DNA from: Candidatus Shapirobacteria bacterium | GTDB lineage: Bacteria; Patescibacteriota; Microgenomatia; UBA12405 | Assembly: GCA_903825325.1 (NCBI GenBank) | Contig: CAIKAI010000115.1 | Coordinates: 1 to 33,173, forward strand | Reading direction: 5' to 3' | Length of the DNA: 33,173 bases | Shown here: positions 20,349-28,063 of the stretch, one piece after another | Position numbering within the stretch: the first letter of the stretch is position 1 | Layout of the letters: every line of letters starts with the position of its first letter | Program-made: the position numbers and the translations under genes | Notes under the pieces: generated by a model | What the model was told of the DNA's origin: nothing | The model's database searches: none | The model's input: only the letters and a program-made list of their open reading frames with translations

Positions 20349-21468
20349 TTCCCACCTTCGTAAATTCTTTTTCCTTCCAGCCTCTGGTGGTCATTGCCGG
20401 CGAGCCAATTCGAATTCCTGACGGCTTCAGTGGACCAGCTGTATCGTGGGGAATCGTATTGGCATTAACAATAATGCCGTTTTCTTCTAATTTTTCTGCC
20501 ATTTCTTTACCCCTACCTTCACCCACAGCCACCACCATTAAATGGTTTTCCGTGCCAAACACTTTAATTTTTTGGTTCTTTAATGTTTCCGCCAAAACCT
20601 TGGCATTTTTTACAATTTGTTCTGCATAAATTTTGAACTCGGCCTTACCATCTTCTTCGAAAGCCACCGCCATTGCCGCAATTGTGTTCATATGTGGTCC
20701 GCCTTGCATCCCGGGAAATACCGCATTATCAATTTTAGTCGCTAACTTTTCGTCTCTCTCAATACCCCTCTCCGTTACCCCGATAATCGCCCCTCGCGGT
20801 CCTCTTAAAGTCTTGTGAGTCGTCGACATAAACACATCCACAAATGGCGCTGGATCAGGATGGACCCCGCCCACAATTAATCCGGCAATATGTGATATAT
20901 CTGCCACCAGCCAGGCTCCTACCGAATCTGCAATTTTTCTAAATTCATCCCATTTAAATATCCACGGATAGGCGGTTGTCCCCGCATAAATTAACTTTGG
21001 TTTTTCATTTTTAACAAACTCAGCTAATTCTTCATAATTAATTTTGCCTTCGGCATCAACGTCATACTGCACGCTATTAAAAAATTTTCCCGAAAAAGTA
21101 ATCTTGGGATGACCATGAGTTAAATGCCCTCCCGCGCTCAATTTCATTCCACAAATTTTATCCCCGGGATTTAGTAGAGCCATTTGAATGGCACTGTTGG
21201 CTGGGCTACCTGAATATGGCTGGACATTTAAGTGGGGTACCCCAAATAATTTCTTGCCTCTGTCGATCGCTAAATTCTCAATTTCATCAATAATTTTGTT
21301 CCCTTGGTAATATCTTTTACCCGGATAACCCTCCGCATATTTATTCGATAAATCCGAGGCTAAGGCCATTTTTACCTCTTCTGAAATAAAGTTTTCACTC
21401 GGAATCAACTGCACCTGTTCATGTTGTCTTTTTGTTTCCGCCTCAATCAATTCAAAAATTTTATCCAT
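20317..21468 (-). CDS. glyA: Serine hydroxymethyltransferase, short C terminus
   Basis: The 383-aa protein has all main SHMT motifs: LIPSENFISEEV at the start, NKYAEGYPGKRYYQGN, the PLP-lysine block STTHKTLRGPRG, and GSPAMTTRGWKEKE. It converts serine and tetrahydrofolate to glycine and methylene-tetrahydrofolate, the one-carbon donor for ThyX in the same cluster. Only about 18 residues follow TTRG, where most SHMTs have 40-60, and the final residues (IRIAACCQGR) do not look like the family, so the 3' end may be frameshifted or eroded where it overlaps the convergent ligase gene. It has its own leaderless promoter inside the preceding small gene. Confidence 0.95.
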   Translation of the reverse strand: MDKIFELIEAETKRQHEQVQLIPSENFISEEVKMALASDLSNKYAEGYPGKRYYQGNKIIDEIENLAIDRGKKLFGVPHLNVQPYSGSPANSAIQMALLNPGDKICGMKLSAGGHLTHGHPKITFSGKFFNSVQYDVDAEGKINYEELAEFVKNEKPKLIYAGTTAYPWIFKWDEFRKIADSVGAWLVADISHIAGLIVGGVHPDPAPFVDVFMSTTHKTLRGPRGAIIGVTERGIERDEKLATKIDNAVFPGMQGGPHMNTIAAMAVAFEEDGKAEFKIYAEQIVKNAKVLAETLKNQKIKVFGTENHLMVVAVGEGRGKEMAEKLEENGIIVNANTIPHDTAGPLKPSGIRIGSPAMTTRGWKEKEFTKVGIRIAACCQGR

Positions 21469-21652
21469 GGGATATTATAACCCCTCGGTTCACCGGCATC
21501 GTCCCCAAACCTTTCACTTCCTCGGCCTTTTTTTTCCAAATACAATCCGGTGCCAAACGACAGTCAGGTTTTTGACACAGGGCATTCGGATCACTAACCT
21601 CCCCCACGAAACACCCTGCCCGAATTATTTTGTCTTTCACTTTATCTGTCAT
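21461..21652 (-). CDS. Small Cys-rich protein between tmk and glyA (63 aa)
   Basis: The protein starts MTDKVKDKIIRAGCFVGEVS and has four Cys (near residues 14, 26, 31 and 37, the last three in CQKPDCRLAPDC), which could bind zinc or an FeS cluster; the rest is basic. A strong SD (AAAGGAGAG) inside the end of tmk lies 6 nt before the ATG, and the gene overlaps tmk by 11 nt and glyA by 8 nt. That packing argues for a real, co-translated gene. The family is unknown; a role in thymidylate synthesis is suggested only by position. Confidence 0.72.
   Translation of the reverse strand: MTDKVKDKIIRAGCFVGEVSDPNALCQKPDCRLAPDCIWKKKAEEVKGLGTMPVNRGVIISHG
21474..21479 (-). promoter_or_regulatory. -10 box of glyA (leaderless)
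   Basis: The minus strand reads TATAAT and then ATCCC before the ATG at 21468. glyA can thus be transcribed independently of the tmk unit. Confidence 0.6.
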
Positions 21653-22343
21653 TTAGGACTCTCCTTTGTATCTCCCCTTTAATTCTTTCATTAACTTCTT
21701 CGAATGTTCCTACTCCATCGGTAATCACTCTGGTGCTATCTTTTGAACAGCTAAACCTCTCCAAATAATTAGCTCTAACCCCACGTAAAAACTCCTCTTT
21801 TTCAAAAATACTTTGTTGGCCAAATTTTTCCGCGCTATTCAGCTCCATAATTAACTCTTTTGGAAAATCCCTAAAATTCACCTCACCTACTCGCCTACGT
21901 TCCAGTCTTTTCATCGCTTCTTCAACTGGCACATCTAAAAGTATATACAAATCGGGTACCAAAATATATCCAGTTCGGGTTAAAATATCTGTAATTTCAA
22001 TGACTGGGGCTCTTGCTTCGCCAACACTATAGTTAATACTCGCCTCGGAATACCGGTCGCTTATCACCATCGCCCCTCTCTTCAATAATGGCTTAATAAA
22101 TGCTGTATGGTCAACTCTATCTGCTAAAAATCCTATTTGGGTCGCCATTTTGTCTGACTTTCTTACCTTAAGCTCAACGACCTGATGAATTGTCTCCCCC
22201 CACACACCTTCTTTCCAATGCTCTCGTGTCGGTACCACATCCATCCCTGCTGACCTGAAATATTCAGTTAATTGAAGAACCTGAACTGTTTTACCACTAC
22301 CATCCAATCCATCAATTGCAACAAATATACCTTTTTCACTCAT
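21642..22343 (-). CDS. tmk: Thymidylate kinase
   Basis: The 233-aa protein shows the P-loop GLDGSGKT near the start, the DRY motif in VISDRYSEASINYSVGEARA, and LYILLDVPVEEAMKRLERR (the family's D-V-P strand and lid). It phosphorylates dTMP to dTDP with ATP. The start MSEKGIF at 22343 is backed by an AGGAG 8 nt upstream; a longer frame to 22379 adds 12 residues without support. It lies directly after the ThyX gene and before the small Cys-rich gene, overlapping the latter. The chain is somewhat longer than the usual 205-215 aa. Confidence 0.95.
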   Translation of the reverse strand: MSEKGIFVAIDGLDGSGKTVQVLQLTEYFRSAGMDVVPTREHWKEGVWGETIHQVVELKVRKSDKMATQIGFLADRVDHTAFIKPLLKRGAMVISDRYSEASINYSVGEARAPVIEITDILTRTGYILVPDLYILLDVPVEEAMKRLERRRVGEVNFRDFPKELIMELNSAEKFGQQSIFEKEEFLRGVRANYLERFSCSKDSTRVITDGVGTFEEVNERIKGEIQRRVLNDR

Positions 22344-22400
22344 ACTGTTAACTCCTGTCAACAAATTGTAACCGGTCATCGACCATAACTTTATCTTTGC

Positions 22401-24041
22401 TCATATTATTCTTCCTTTTTTATAATCTTCAATCTTCCAACCATAAACCTGTTGTCCACACCACCTTGATCCTTCTGGGCATCGGGGCCTTATTCCGGCC
22501 GCCATTCTTACTCCACACGGGGCTAACGCCATTGCTTCGACTTCTGGTATAACCTCAATCGCTTGTTCTACTTGTTCCACAGTTAAAAAGAAGATTTCCT
22601 CCTGAGCTGTCAAACACAGTCGCTGTTTCCAACGGTGTAAAAAGTCAAACAAATCCCCCGTCTCAACCACCCGAACACTTAAAGCGTTTGGCAATAACGA
22701 CAATGCTGCTTCCCGCGGCACGCCTGCTTCCAACATTTTTCTAACATTATCAAATATCACTTCCATTTTTTCCGTATATTGTTTTTTTAATTCCGGGTTG
22801 TTTCGAATTGCCAGCGGCGTAACATAATCCGCCGTCCCATCATAAAGAGCTTCCAACGGCGGGGTTGCACTCGCTGTTCTTCGGTGTCGATGTCTTTGTT
22901 CATCACCAGCATGTGACATTTTTGTCGAAAACGTCATGTTCACCATTCTCAGGCATTTTGTTAAATGATCATTTATCCCCGTCTCAAATACATCCGCCAA
23001 TAACGGGTTGCTCTCTGGATCCATTAGTTGTACTAATGCATCATGATCCGACAACTCCGATTTTGGTTTCCCCAAAACATTTCGCACCGCCTTAGCTAAC
23101 ACCTCTCCCGCCCTAGGATCCAACAATTCCAATTTTGAATTTTTCCCCTGCAATTCCTCGTCGAACTCATTTTTTTGACTAATCACAAACTTTTCGTCGG
23201 TTCTATAATCCCTTTCAGCTTCTACTGGTAATCTAAGCTCCTTAATAAAATCAGGATCAACTTTAATCACCTCGCTCACCATTTTAGCCACCACATAACG
23301 CGATTCATCGCTCACCCCAGGTAAAGCACTCGCCCGCAAAAATCGTAACAATTGAATTTCATTAATACTATAATCTGCCATCGTAAACTGATCAACCGGT
23401 AATACATATCTGGCAACTTCTTGGGCTAATTTATCAATCTTTTCTTCTAATCGAATCCGCGTTTTTTCTACTTTCCATCCGTTTTCCGGGTACATTTGGT
23501 GAACCATCTCCGAAATTTCTGGTTTAAGTTTATTTAAAAGTTCAAAGTAAGCCTCATTCTCAAAATTCGCCGACTCCACAAACAATCTCCTTTGTTCGGG
23601 AGTCAATTCTTTAAATACCAGATAATTTCCTTCTCTTGCTTCAACATAGCGTTGACTTTGCATGTCTGAATTGTAAAAAGGAAACTCGTGAAAAAAATCA
23701 TGCATCGCGTTTCTCGTTGCTTTCACTTGAAATAAGAAGTTACCGTGCATTCTGGTAGTATGATGGCCTGCGTCCAACGTCGAATCTGCCAATTTTTGAG
23801 CCTCTTCTTCAGGACGGAGCTTTATCGCTGATTTTCCGTTATAGTAACACTGATATGCCGTACTTACGGCGATATCCCTAGATCCGAGTCCTGGTACGAT
23901 TACTGACTGACTGGTCAAGTTCAACACCACTTCAGGCGGATTCTCAAACTTATTCACCAAGTTTAGACAATGTCTCCAATATTCCTCTGCATTTTTCCAA
24001 ACTTCTGCTTTTTCACTTGCTAAAGTCTCCGGTTTTCCCAT
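22401..24041 (-). CDS. thyX: Double-length FAD-dependent thymidylate synthase (tandem ThyX)
   Basis: The 546-aa protein is about twice the normal ThyX length and seems to hold two ThyX-like halves. Half 1 has STLDAGHHTTRMHGNFLFQV and then FPFYNSDMQSQRYVEA, matching the histidine helix and the Q/E-SxRY end of the ThyX motif, but without RHR. Half 2 (from about residue 310) has FETGINDHLTKCLRMVNMTF and QRHRHRRTASATPP, which keeps the RHR arginines, and later ALSVRVVETGDLFDFLHRW. ThyX makes dTMP from dUMP with methylene-folate, FAD and NADPH and works as a homotetramer; the two halves may form complementary active sites. The start is an ATG 7 nt after TATAAA (24054-24049). Confidence 0.85.
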   Translation of the reverse strand: MGKPETLASEKAEVWKNAEEYWRHCLNLVNKFENPPEVVLNLTSQSVIVPGLGSRDIAVSTAYQCYYNGKSAIKLRPEEEAQKLADSTLDAGHHTTRMHGNFLFQVKATRNAMHDFFHEFPFYNSDMQSQRYVEAREGNYLVFKELTPEQRRLFVESANFENEAYFELLNKLKPEISEMVHQMYPENGWKVEKTRIRLEEKIDKLAQEVARYVLPVDQFTMADYSINEIQLLRFLRASALPGVSDESRYVVAKMVSEVIKVDPDFIKELRLPVEAERDYRTDEKFVISQKNEFDEELQGKNSKLELLDPRAGEVLAKAVRNVLGKPKSELSDHDALVQLMDPESNPLLADVFETGINDHLTKCLRMVNMTFSTKMSHAGDEQRHRHRRTASATPPLEALYDGTADYVTPLAIRNNPELKKQYTEKMEVIFDNVRKMLEAGVPREAALSLLPNALSVRVVETGDLFDFLHRWKQRLCLTAQEEIFFLTVEQVEQAIEVIPEVEAMALAPCGVRMAAGIRPRCPEGSRWCGQQVYGWKIEDYKKGRII

Positions 24042-24048
24042 TTCACCA

Positions 24049-24054
24049 TTTATA
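24049..24054 (-). promoter_or_regulatory. -10 box of thyX (leaderless)
   Basis: The minus strand reads TATAAA, 7 nt before the ATG at 24041. It lies in the 82-nt gap after the PRPP synthetase gene, which holds nothing else I can identify. Confidence 0.5.
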
Positions 24055-24123
24055 CTCGCCGGCCTACTATCAGTTCAACTAGCTTTTCTGTATCAAAAAC
24101 CATTTCTGCGGTTATTTTTCTTA

Positions 24124-25087
24124 TCAGAGAATTTGTTTTTTATCTTCCCAAGTAAACAACTCCCCTAATGATTTTTCTCCATGAATTCGTTTAATCACTT
24201 TCGCCAACAGTGGTGCCATCGATATCACTTCCATTTTTTTACAAATTTTTTCTGGGGGTAATGGTAAAGTATCCGTCACAATCAATTTATCCACACTACT
24301 AGTGTCAAATTTCTCTTTGGCATTTCCGGATAATAATCCGTGGGTAGCACAGACAATAATTTCTTTGGCTCCAAACTTTTTCAATGTTTCCGCCGCCGCA
24401 CAAATTGACCCACCAGTATCAATCATGTCATCAATCATAATTGCTCTTTTCCCCCTCCACTTCACCCACTACATGCGCCACCTCCGCCTCGTTATGAGCT
24501 TTACGGATTTTATCAATAATGGCAATTTTTAAACCGAACAAATCCGCCATTTTATTAGCCCTTTTTACCCCGCCGATATCCGGACTAACAATCACCGCGT
24601 TTTTCAAATAGCCATTTTTCTTCAAATATTTAGCGATTAGCGGATAGGCCATAAAATGATCCACCGGAATGTCGTAAAATCCCTGGATTTGCTCCGCATG
24701 CAAATCAATCGTCACCAATCGTTGTGCCCCGGCCTTAGTAATTAAATCTGCCACCAATTTGGCGGTAATTGGTTCGCGCGAGGACACTTTTCTATCCTGT
24801 CGGCTGTAACACAAGTTCGGAGCAATAATGTTGATTCTTCCTGCCGATGCCCGTTTAACTGCATCAATCAGTATTAATAGTTCCATTAACCGGTCGTTAA
24901 CTTCCGTTCCAAAACTTTGAATTATAAACACATCATTACCTCGCACCTTTTCCTTAATTCGCACATAGATTTCCCCGTTTGCAAAATACTTGTCCTCCAC
25001 TGCCGTCAGTGGTACCTTCAAAATCCGCGAGATTTCTTGGGACAGCAATGGATGCGATTGACCAGTGATCAACTGCATCTTGGCCAT
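24124..25087 (-). pseudogene. prs: Ribose-phosphate pyrophosphokinase, split by a one-base frameshift
   Basis: Two overlapping frames together make one complete PRPP synthetase. The first (24431-25087, 218 aa) has FANGEIYVRI, DVFIIQSFG, NLCYSRQDRKVSSREPITAK, the DLHAEQIQGFYDIPVDH helix-loop and VVSPDIGGVKRA-type block, and ends VVGEVEGEKSNYD. The second (24124-24465) resumes with GKRAIMIDDMIDTGGSI, the PRPP-binding loop. Dropping one G from the G5 run near 24447-24451 fuses them as EVEGKRAIMIDDM. The enzyme makes PRPP from ribose-5-phosphate and ATP for nucleotide synthesis and should be essential, so sequence error or recoding is more likely than true loss. The start is 1 nt after the SIMPL stop. 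Confidence 0.9.
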
Positions 25088-25088
25088 T

Positions 25089-25832
25089 CTATTTCAGCTC
25101 AAAAACAACGGTAACACTTTTCGATACTGTTGAAGTTCCTGGCTCTACCGAAGCGCTTCCTCCACCGACGCTATCTTTGGCCATGGCAAATGCAATTGGA
25201 TAAACTGCGCCACCTCCATTTTCATTAACCGACATCATTTTCCCTAAACTCCTATTTCCGGCTTTAGCCATGGTCGTTGCCTTTTCTGTGGCATTCTTCA
25301 CCGCGGCCGCCAACAAATCAGCGCTATTTGCCGCCATGTTGGTATCGTCGACTCGAAAGTTGGGTCCATTAACATTGTTTGCTCCCGATGCATTCAATAA
25401 ATCATTTAACGCTGTTGATTTAGTTGTATCTCTTAAAGTAATTTCAATTGAATTATTCACATGCCACTGATTAGTTTTTTTTGAAGTTGTCCCCTGCATC
25501 ATCGGATATACTCCTTGATCTTGGTATGTCGAAATATTTTGGGTTTTAATATCTTTGCTCTCAATTCCAAAATTCTTGATTGCAGTTTGTAGATCGGTCA
25601 TTTTAGTATTGACTTCTGCCACTGCCGCCTCCTTGGTGTCTTTTACTGATTCAACTCCGGCCGTAAAGCTGGCAATTTGATTATCTTGTTTTTTTGTTGC
25701 CTCGCCGGTAACCGTAATTATTTCACTCGGCTGGATGGTAATTCTGCCCCAACTCAAATGTGGTAGTGCATAAACCACTAATAATATTAGTATTCCCCCA
25801 CCGATAATTTTCTTCATAACCCATTCTAGCAT
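25089..25832 (-). CDS. SIMPL (DUF541) domain protein, membrane anchored
   Basis: One N-terminal membrane segment (GGGILILLVVYALPHL) is followed by a SIMPL/DUF541 domain: IITVTGEATKKQDNQIASFT at the start, ESKDIKTQNISTYQ, then a Gly-rich region and SKSVTVVFELK at the end. These periplasmic or surface proteins are poorly understood, with links to stress and signalling. The start at 25832 lies 6 nt after a TATACT box shared with the divergent slipin gene; the longer frame to 25916 would run into slipin and begins with a Met-rich, unlikely sequence. It is directly followed by prs in the same unit. Confidence 0.88.
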   Translation of the reverse strand: MLEWVMKKIIGGGILILLVVYALPHLSWGRITIQPSEIITVTGEATKKQDNQIASFTAGVESVKDTKEAAVAEVNTKMTDLQTAIKNFGIESKDIKTQNISTYQDQGVYPMMQGTTSKKTNQWHVNNSIEITLRDTTKSTALNDLLNASGANNVNGPNFRVDDTNMAANSADLLAAAVKNATEKATTMAKAGNRSLGKMMSVNENGGGAVYPIAFAMAKDSVGGGSASVEPGTSTVSKSVTVVFELK

Positions 25833-25838
25833 TTTCGC

Positions 25839-25846
25839 AGTATACT
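25839..25846. promoter_or_regulatory. Shared bidirectional -10 (palindrome AGTATACT)
   Basis: The 8-bp sequence is its own reverse complement. It gives TATACT on each strand, 6 nt before the SIMPL ATG (25832) and 5 nt before the slipin ATG (25852). Confidence 0.65.
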
Positions 25847-25851
25847 TCATT

Positions 25852-26589
25852 ATGTTTACACCAATTATCGTCCTCATCATCATCTTCTTGTTATTCAAAT
25901 CAGTCATCATCGTCAATCAATACGAACGTGGTATTGTCCTAACCTTAGGTACTTATTCTTATACTCTCGGCCCCGGTCTTAAATTAGTCTTCCCTCTTTT
26001 GCAACGCGTCATCAAAGTTGACATTCGTATCAATACCATCGATATTCCCAAACAGGAAATCATTACCAAGGATAATGTTGCCGTGACCATCAATGCTGTG
26101 GTTTATTTTCAAGTCACCCGTGCTGAAGATGCTATTTTGAAAGTTCGCGACTTCACCTATGCCGTTTCTCAATATGCTCAAACCGCCCTCCGCGATGTCA
26201 TTGGTAGCGTTGAGCTTGATCAATTACTCACCGATCGTCAAAAAATCAGCGACGAAATTCAAAAAATTGTTGATTCCGAAACTGCCGAATGGGGTGTCGA
26301 CGTCACTGGTATCAAACTTCAAGACATTGCTGTTCCTGACAACATGAAGCAAGTCATGGCCAAGCAAGCTCAAGCCGAGCGCGAACGCCGGGCCACCATT
26401 ATTCGTGCTGAAGGTGAACTTACCGCCTCTATTAATCTTGGTAAAGCCATGCAAACCCTCGCCAGCACCGGTGCCATCTCTCTACGAACTCTGCAGACTA
26501 TCGAGAATGCCAGCAACGGCCCCAACAACACCACCATCTTTGGCCTCCCCGTCGAGGTCCTTGAAGGATTCAAAAAATTAGGAAAATAA
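25852..26589 (+). CDS. Slipin / SPFH (band 7) membrane protein
   Basis: The 245-aa protein has one N-terminal membrane segment and the SPFH domain: VIIVNQYERGIVLTLGTYSY, GPGLKLVFPLLQRVIKVD, TKDNVAVTINAVVYFQV, and a coiled region QVMAKQAQAERERRATIIRA. The short C-terminal end and the RGIV motif match bacterial slipins/stomatins, which form membrane microdomain scaffolds, often with an NfeD or protease partner; none is adjacent here. It diverges from the SIMPL gene with a shared -10. Its stop abuts that of the convergent gene with no gap. Confidence 0.93.
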   Translation: MFTPIIVLIIIFLLFKSVIIVNQYERGIVLTLGTYSYTLGPGLKLVFPLLQRVIKVDIRINTIDIPKQEIITKDNVAVTINAVVYFQVTRAEDAILKVRDFTYAVSQYAQTALRDVIGSVELDQLLTDRQKISDEIQKIVDSETAEWGVDVTGIKLQDIAVPDNMKQVMAKQAQAERERRATIIRAEGELTASINLGKAMQTLASTGAISLRTLQTIENASNGPNNTTIFGLPVEVLEGFKKLGK

Positions 26590-27555
26590 TCAACCACAAG
26601 TGCTGCCTGCTTGTTGTTTCGTCAGTCCACAATCTGGACATTCTTCAATCCCTTTTCCCGATTCAATTTTGTAGTGACATCTGGGACAATCAAAAGTTTT
26701 TTCTATAAAAATGCTTTTGATGGTCTCCACTCCCCTTTTGAACCAACTAAAAGCACTATTTACAAATCTGCCCACAGTATTTTGTTTGTCACAACCATAA
26801 GTTGGCGTCACTATATTTACCATGGGTGCATAGGCATAGTCATACAATCTCTGTAAACCAATCGCTATTCTTTGTGTTACTTTATTTTTCCAACCACTTA
26901 CTTCATCTATTGCCGCCGAAAATGATCGGTATACCTTTTCCTCATTTAACATAAAATCTTCTCCGAACTTTATTACAAAATCCTTCACAATTATTTCTAC
27001 AACATTCCTAATATCTTCAATATTAAAATTAACTCCTTCCTTAATTATTCTAAATTTATCTAATATCCCCGCAATATTATTATTTTCCACTACAATTGGC
27101 TTTGCCAACATCTGTAAAGGATCGGCCTCGACTTCTCCCGACACTCCTTTATAAATATCAACCATCTTTTCAAAACCGTCACTTATTGTTACTCGTGTCC
27201 ATGTTACCTCTTCGCCTTTCCTTCTCCATAAATCAATTGCGCTTCCCGGGTAATTTAAACTATCATTTGCCGGGCTAAAATTTAGTACTGTTACATTTTC
27301 ATTGTCGAGTCCAGCTTCAATTCCTTGCCAAGCCAAATATTCAGCTTTAATTCCTCCTCTTATTACTAGATCTCCAACCCGCTCGCCAGAGATTTCATCA
27401 GTAACACTAAAATCTTGCCATTGATAAGTTCTTTGAAACGTATTTAAATTAGCTTCCGCAACAACTGTCGTTTGTTGTTCAACTAATGTTTCAATCCGCT
27501 TTTCCTTCGGAAGTTTACTATAATATTTTGTTTCTAATTCCGGATTGTATCCCAT
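26590..27555 (-). CDS. Unknown protein with C-terminal zinc ribbon, under a B12-riboswitch-like leader
   Basis: The 321-aa soluble protein has no family I recognise. The last 45 residues hold CPRCHYKIESGKGIEECPDC, a two-CxxC zinc ribbon, and end in STCG. The N-terminal half (residues 30-190) is mixed alpha/beta, with SVTDEISGERVGDLVIRGG; the middle has a helix FGEDFMLNEEKVYRSFSAAI. It lies downstream of the cobalamin adenosyltransferase gene, separated by 85 nt that carry the conserved core of a cobalamin riboswitch in the same orientation. That points to a job in B12 uptake, salvage or a B12-sparing response, which is inference. No SD precedes the ATG. Confidence 0.8.
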   Translation of the reverse strand: MGYNPELETKYYSKLPKEKRIETLVEQQTTVVAEANLNTFQRTYQWQDFSVTDEISGERVGDLVIRGGIKAEYLAWQGIEAGLDNENVTVLNFSPANDSLNYPGSAIDLWRRKGEEVTWTRVTISDGFEKMVDIYKGVSGEVEADPLQMLAKPIVVENNNIAGILDKFRIIKEGVNFNIEDIRNVVEIIVKDFVIKFGEDFMLNEEKVYRSFSAAIDEVSGWKNKVTQRIAIGLQRLYDYAYAPMVNIVTPTYGCDKQNTVGRFVNSAFSWFKRGVETIKSIFIEKTFDCPRCHYKIESGKGIEECPDCGLTKQQAGSTCG

Positions 27556-27574
27556 ATTTACTTTTTGCTCGAAA

Positions 27575-27630
27575 GTTTTAAGGCTCCGACTTTACGGTTG
27601 CGGCACAGTGAGGGAATTGCACCCTACTTC
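27575..27630 (-). promoter_or_regulatory. Compact cobalamin-riboswitch-like RNA
   Basis: On the minus strand the stretch 27625-27581 contains the invariant parts of the cobalamin riboswitch core: GGGTGCAATTCCC, then TGTGCCGCAACCGTAA, then AGTCGGAGCC. AGGG/CCCT closes a hairpin around TGCAATT, and CCG/CGG can pair across the second part. The peripheral P5-P6-type region that usually separates CCGCAAC..GTAA from AGTCGGA is missing, so this would be a minimal form of about 55-60 nt. It lies 3' of the adenosyltransferase gene and 5' of the zinc-ribbon gene, 20-25 nt from its ATG. Confidence 0.72.
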
Positions 27631-27640
27631 AAAATCTATT

Positions 27641-28063
27641 TTACACTTCTTTTTCTCGGGCTAACATAAACAAATAATCTGACAATCTATTGATATAGAT
27701 TAATATGTTTTTATCAATTTTTTCGACTTTGCTTAGTGTCACCAATCGCCTTTCCGCCCGTCGACACACCGTCCTTATCCAATTTAATTTCCGCGCCTCA
27801 GGATTTTTAAAAATTAAAAAATTATTTAATTGTTTTAGTTCTTTTTCCAGCTCTCCGATTCTTGTTTCCAATTTCTCGATTCCAGTTTCATAGGTCAGTG
27901 TTCCCATGATTTGATACAAATCATTTTGTATCTCTCCATCCTCAACTAATGATTGCAGTTCATCCAGCGTCCCCACAGCTTCTAGCAAGACGCTATCCTT
28001 ATCAGTTATTTTCCCCAGAAATCGGCTTTTGCCATCATCTCCGGTTTTAGTTGTAATCGTCAT
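27641..28063 (-). CDS. pduO: Cob(I)alamin adenosyltransferase, PduO type
   Basis: The 140-aa protein starts MTITTKTGDDGKSRFLGKIT and continues VGTLDELQSLVED, the N-terminal ATP-binding motif and helix of PduO/MMAB enzymes; the C-terminal part has VCRRAERRLVTL and INRLSDYLFMLARE, with the family's RRAER and RLSD-LF motifs. It makes adenosylcobalamin, the cofactor of the class II reductase in the same operon. It is some 40 residues shorter than typical (about 180-190), mainly by loss of the middle helices and of the FILPGG loop (here FLIFKN). The start overlaps the HD gene stop as ATGA. Confidence 0.9.
   Translation of the reverse strand: MTITTKTGDDGKSRFLGKITDKDSVLLEAVGTLDELQSLVEDGEIQNDLYQIMGTLTYETGIEKLETRIGELEKELKQLNNFLIFKNPEARKLNWIRTVCRRAERRLVTLSKVEKIDKNILIYINRLSDYLFMLAREKEV

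Noticed and set aside
25833-25916. Longer start of the SIMPL protein (Met-rich N terminus)
   Set aside because: It would overlap the divergent slipin gene and ignore the TATACT box that precedes the start at 25832.
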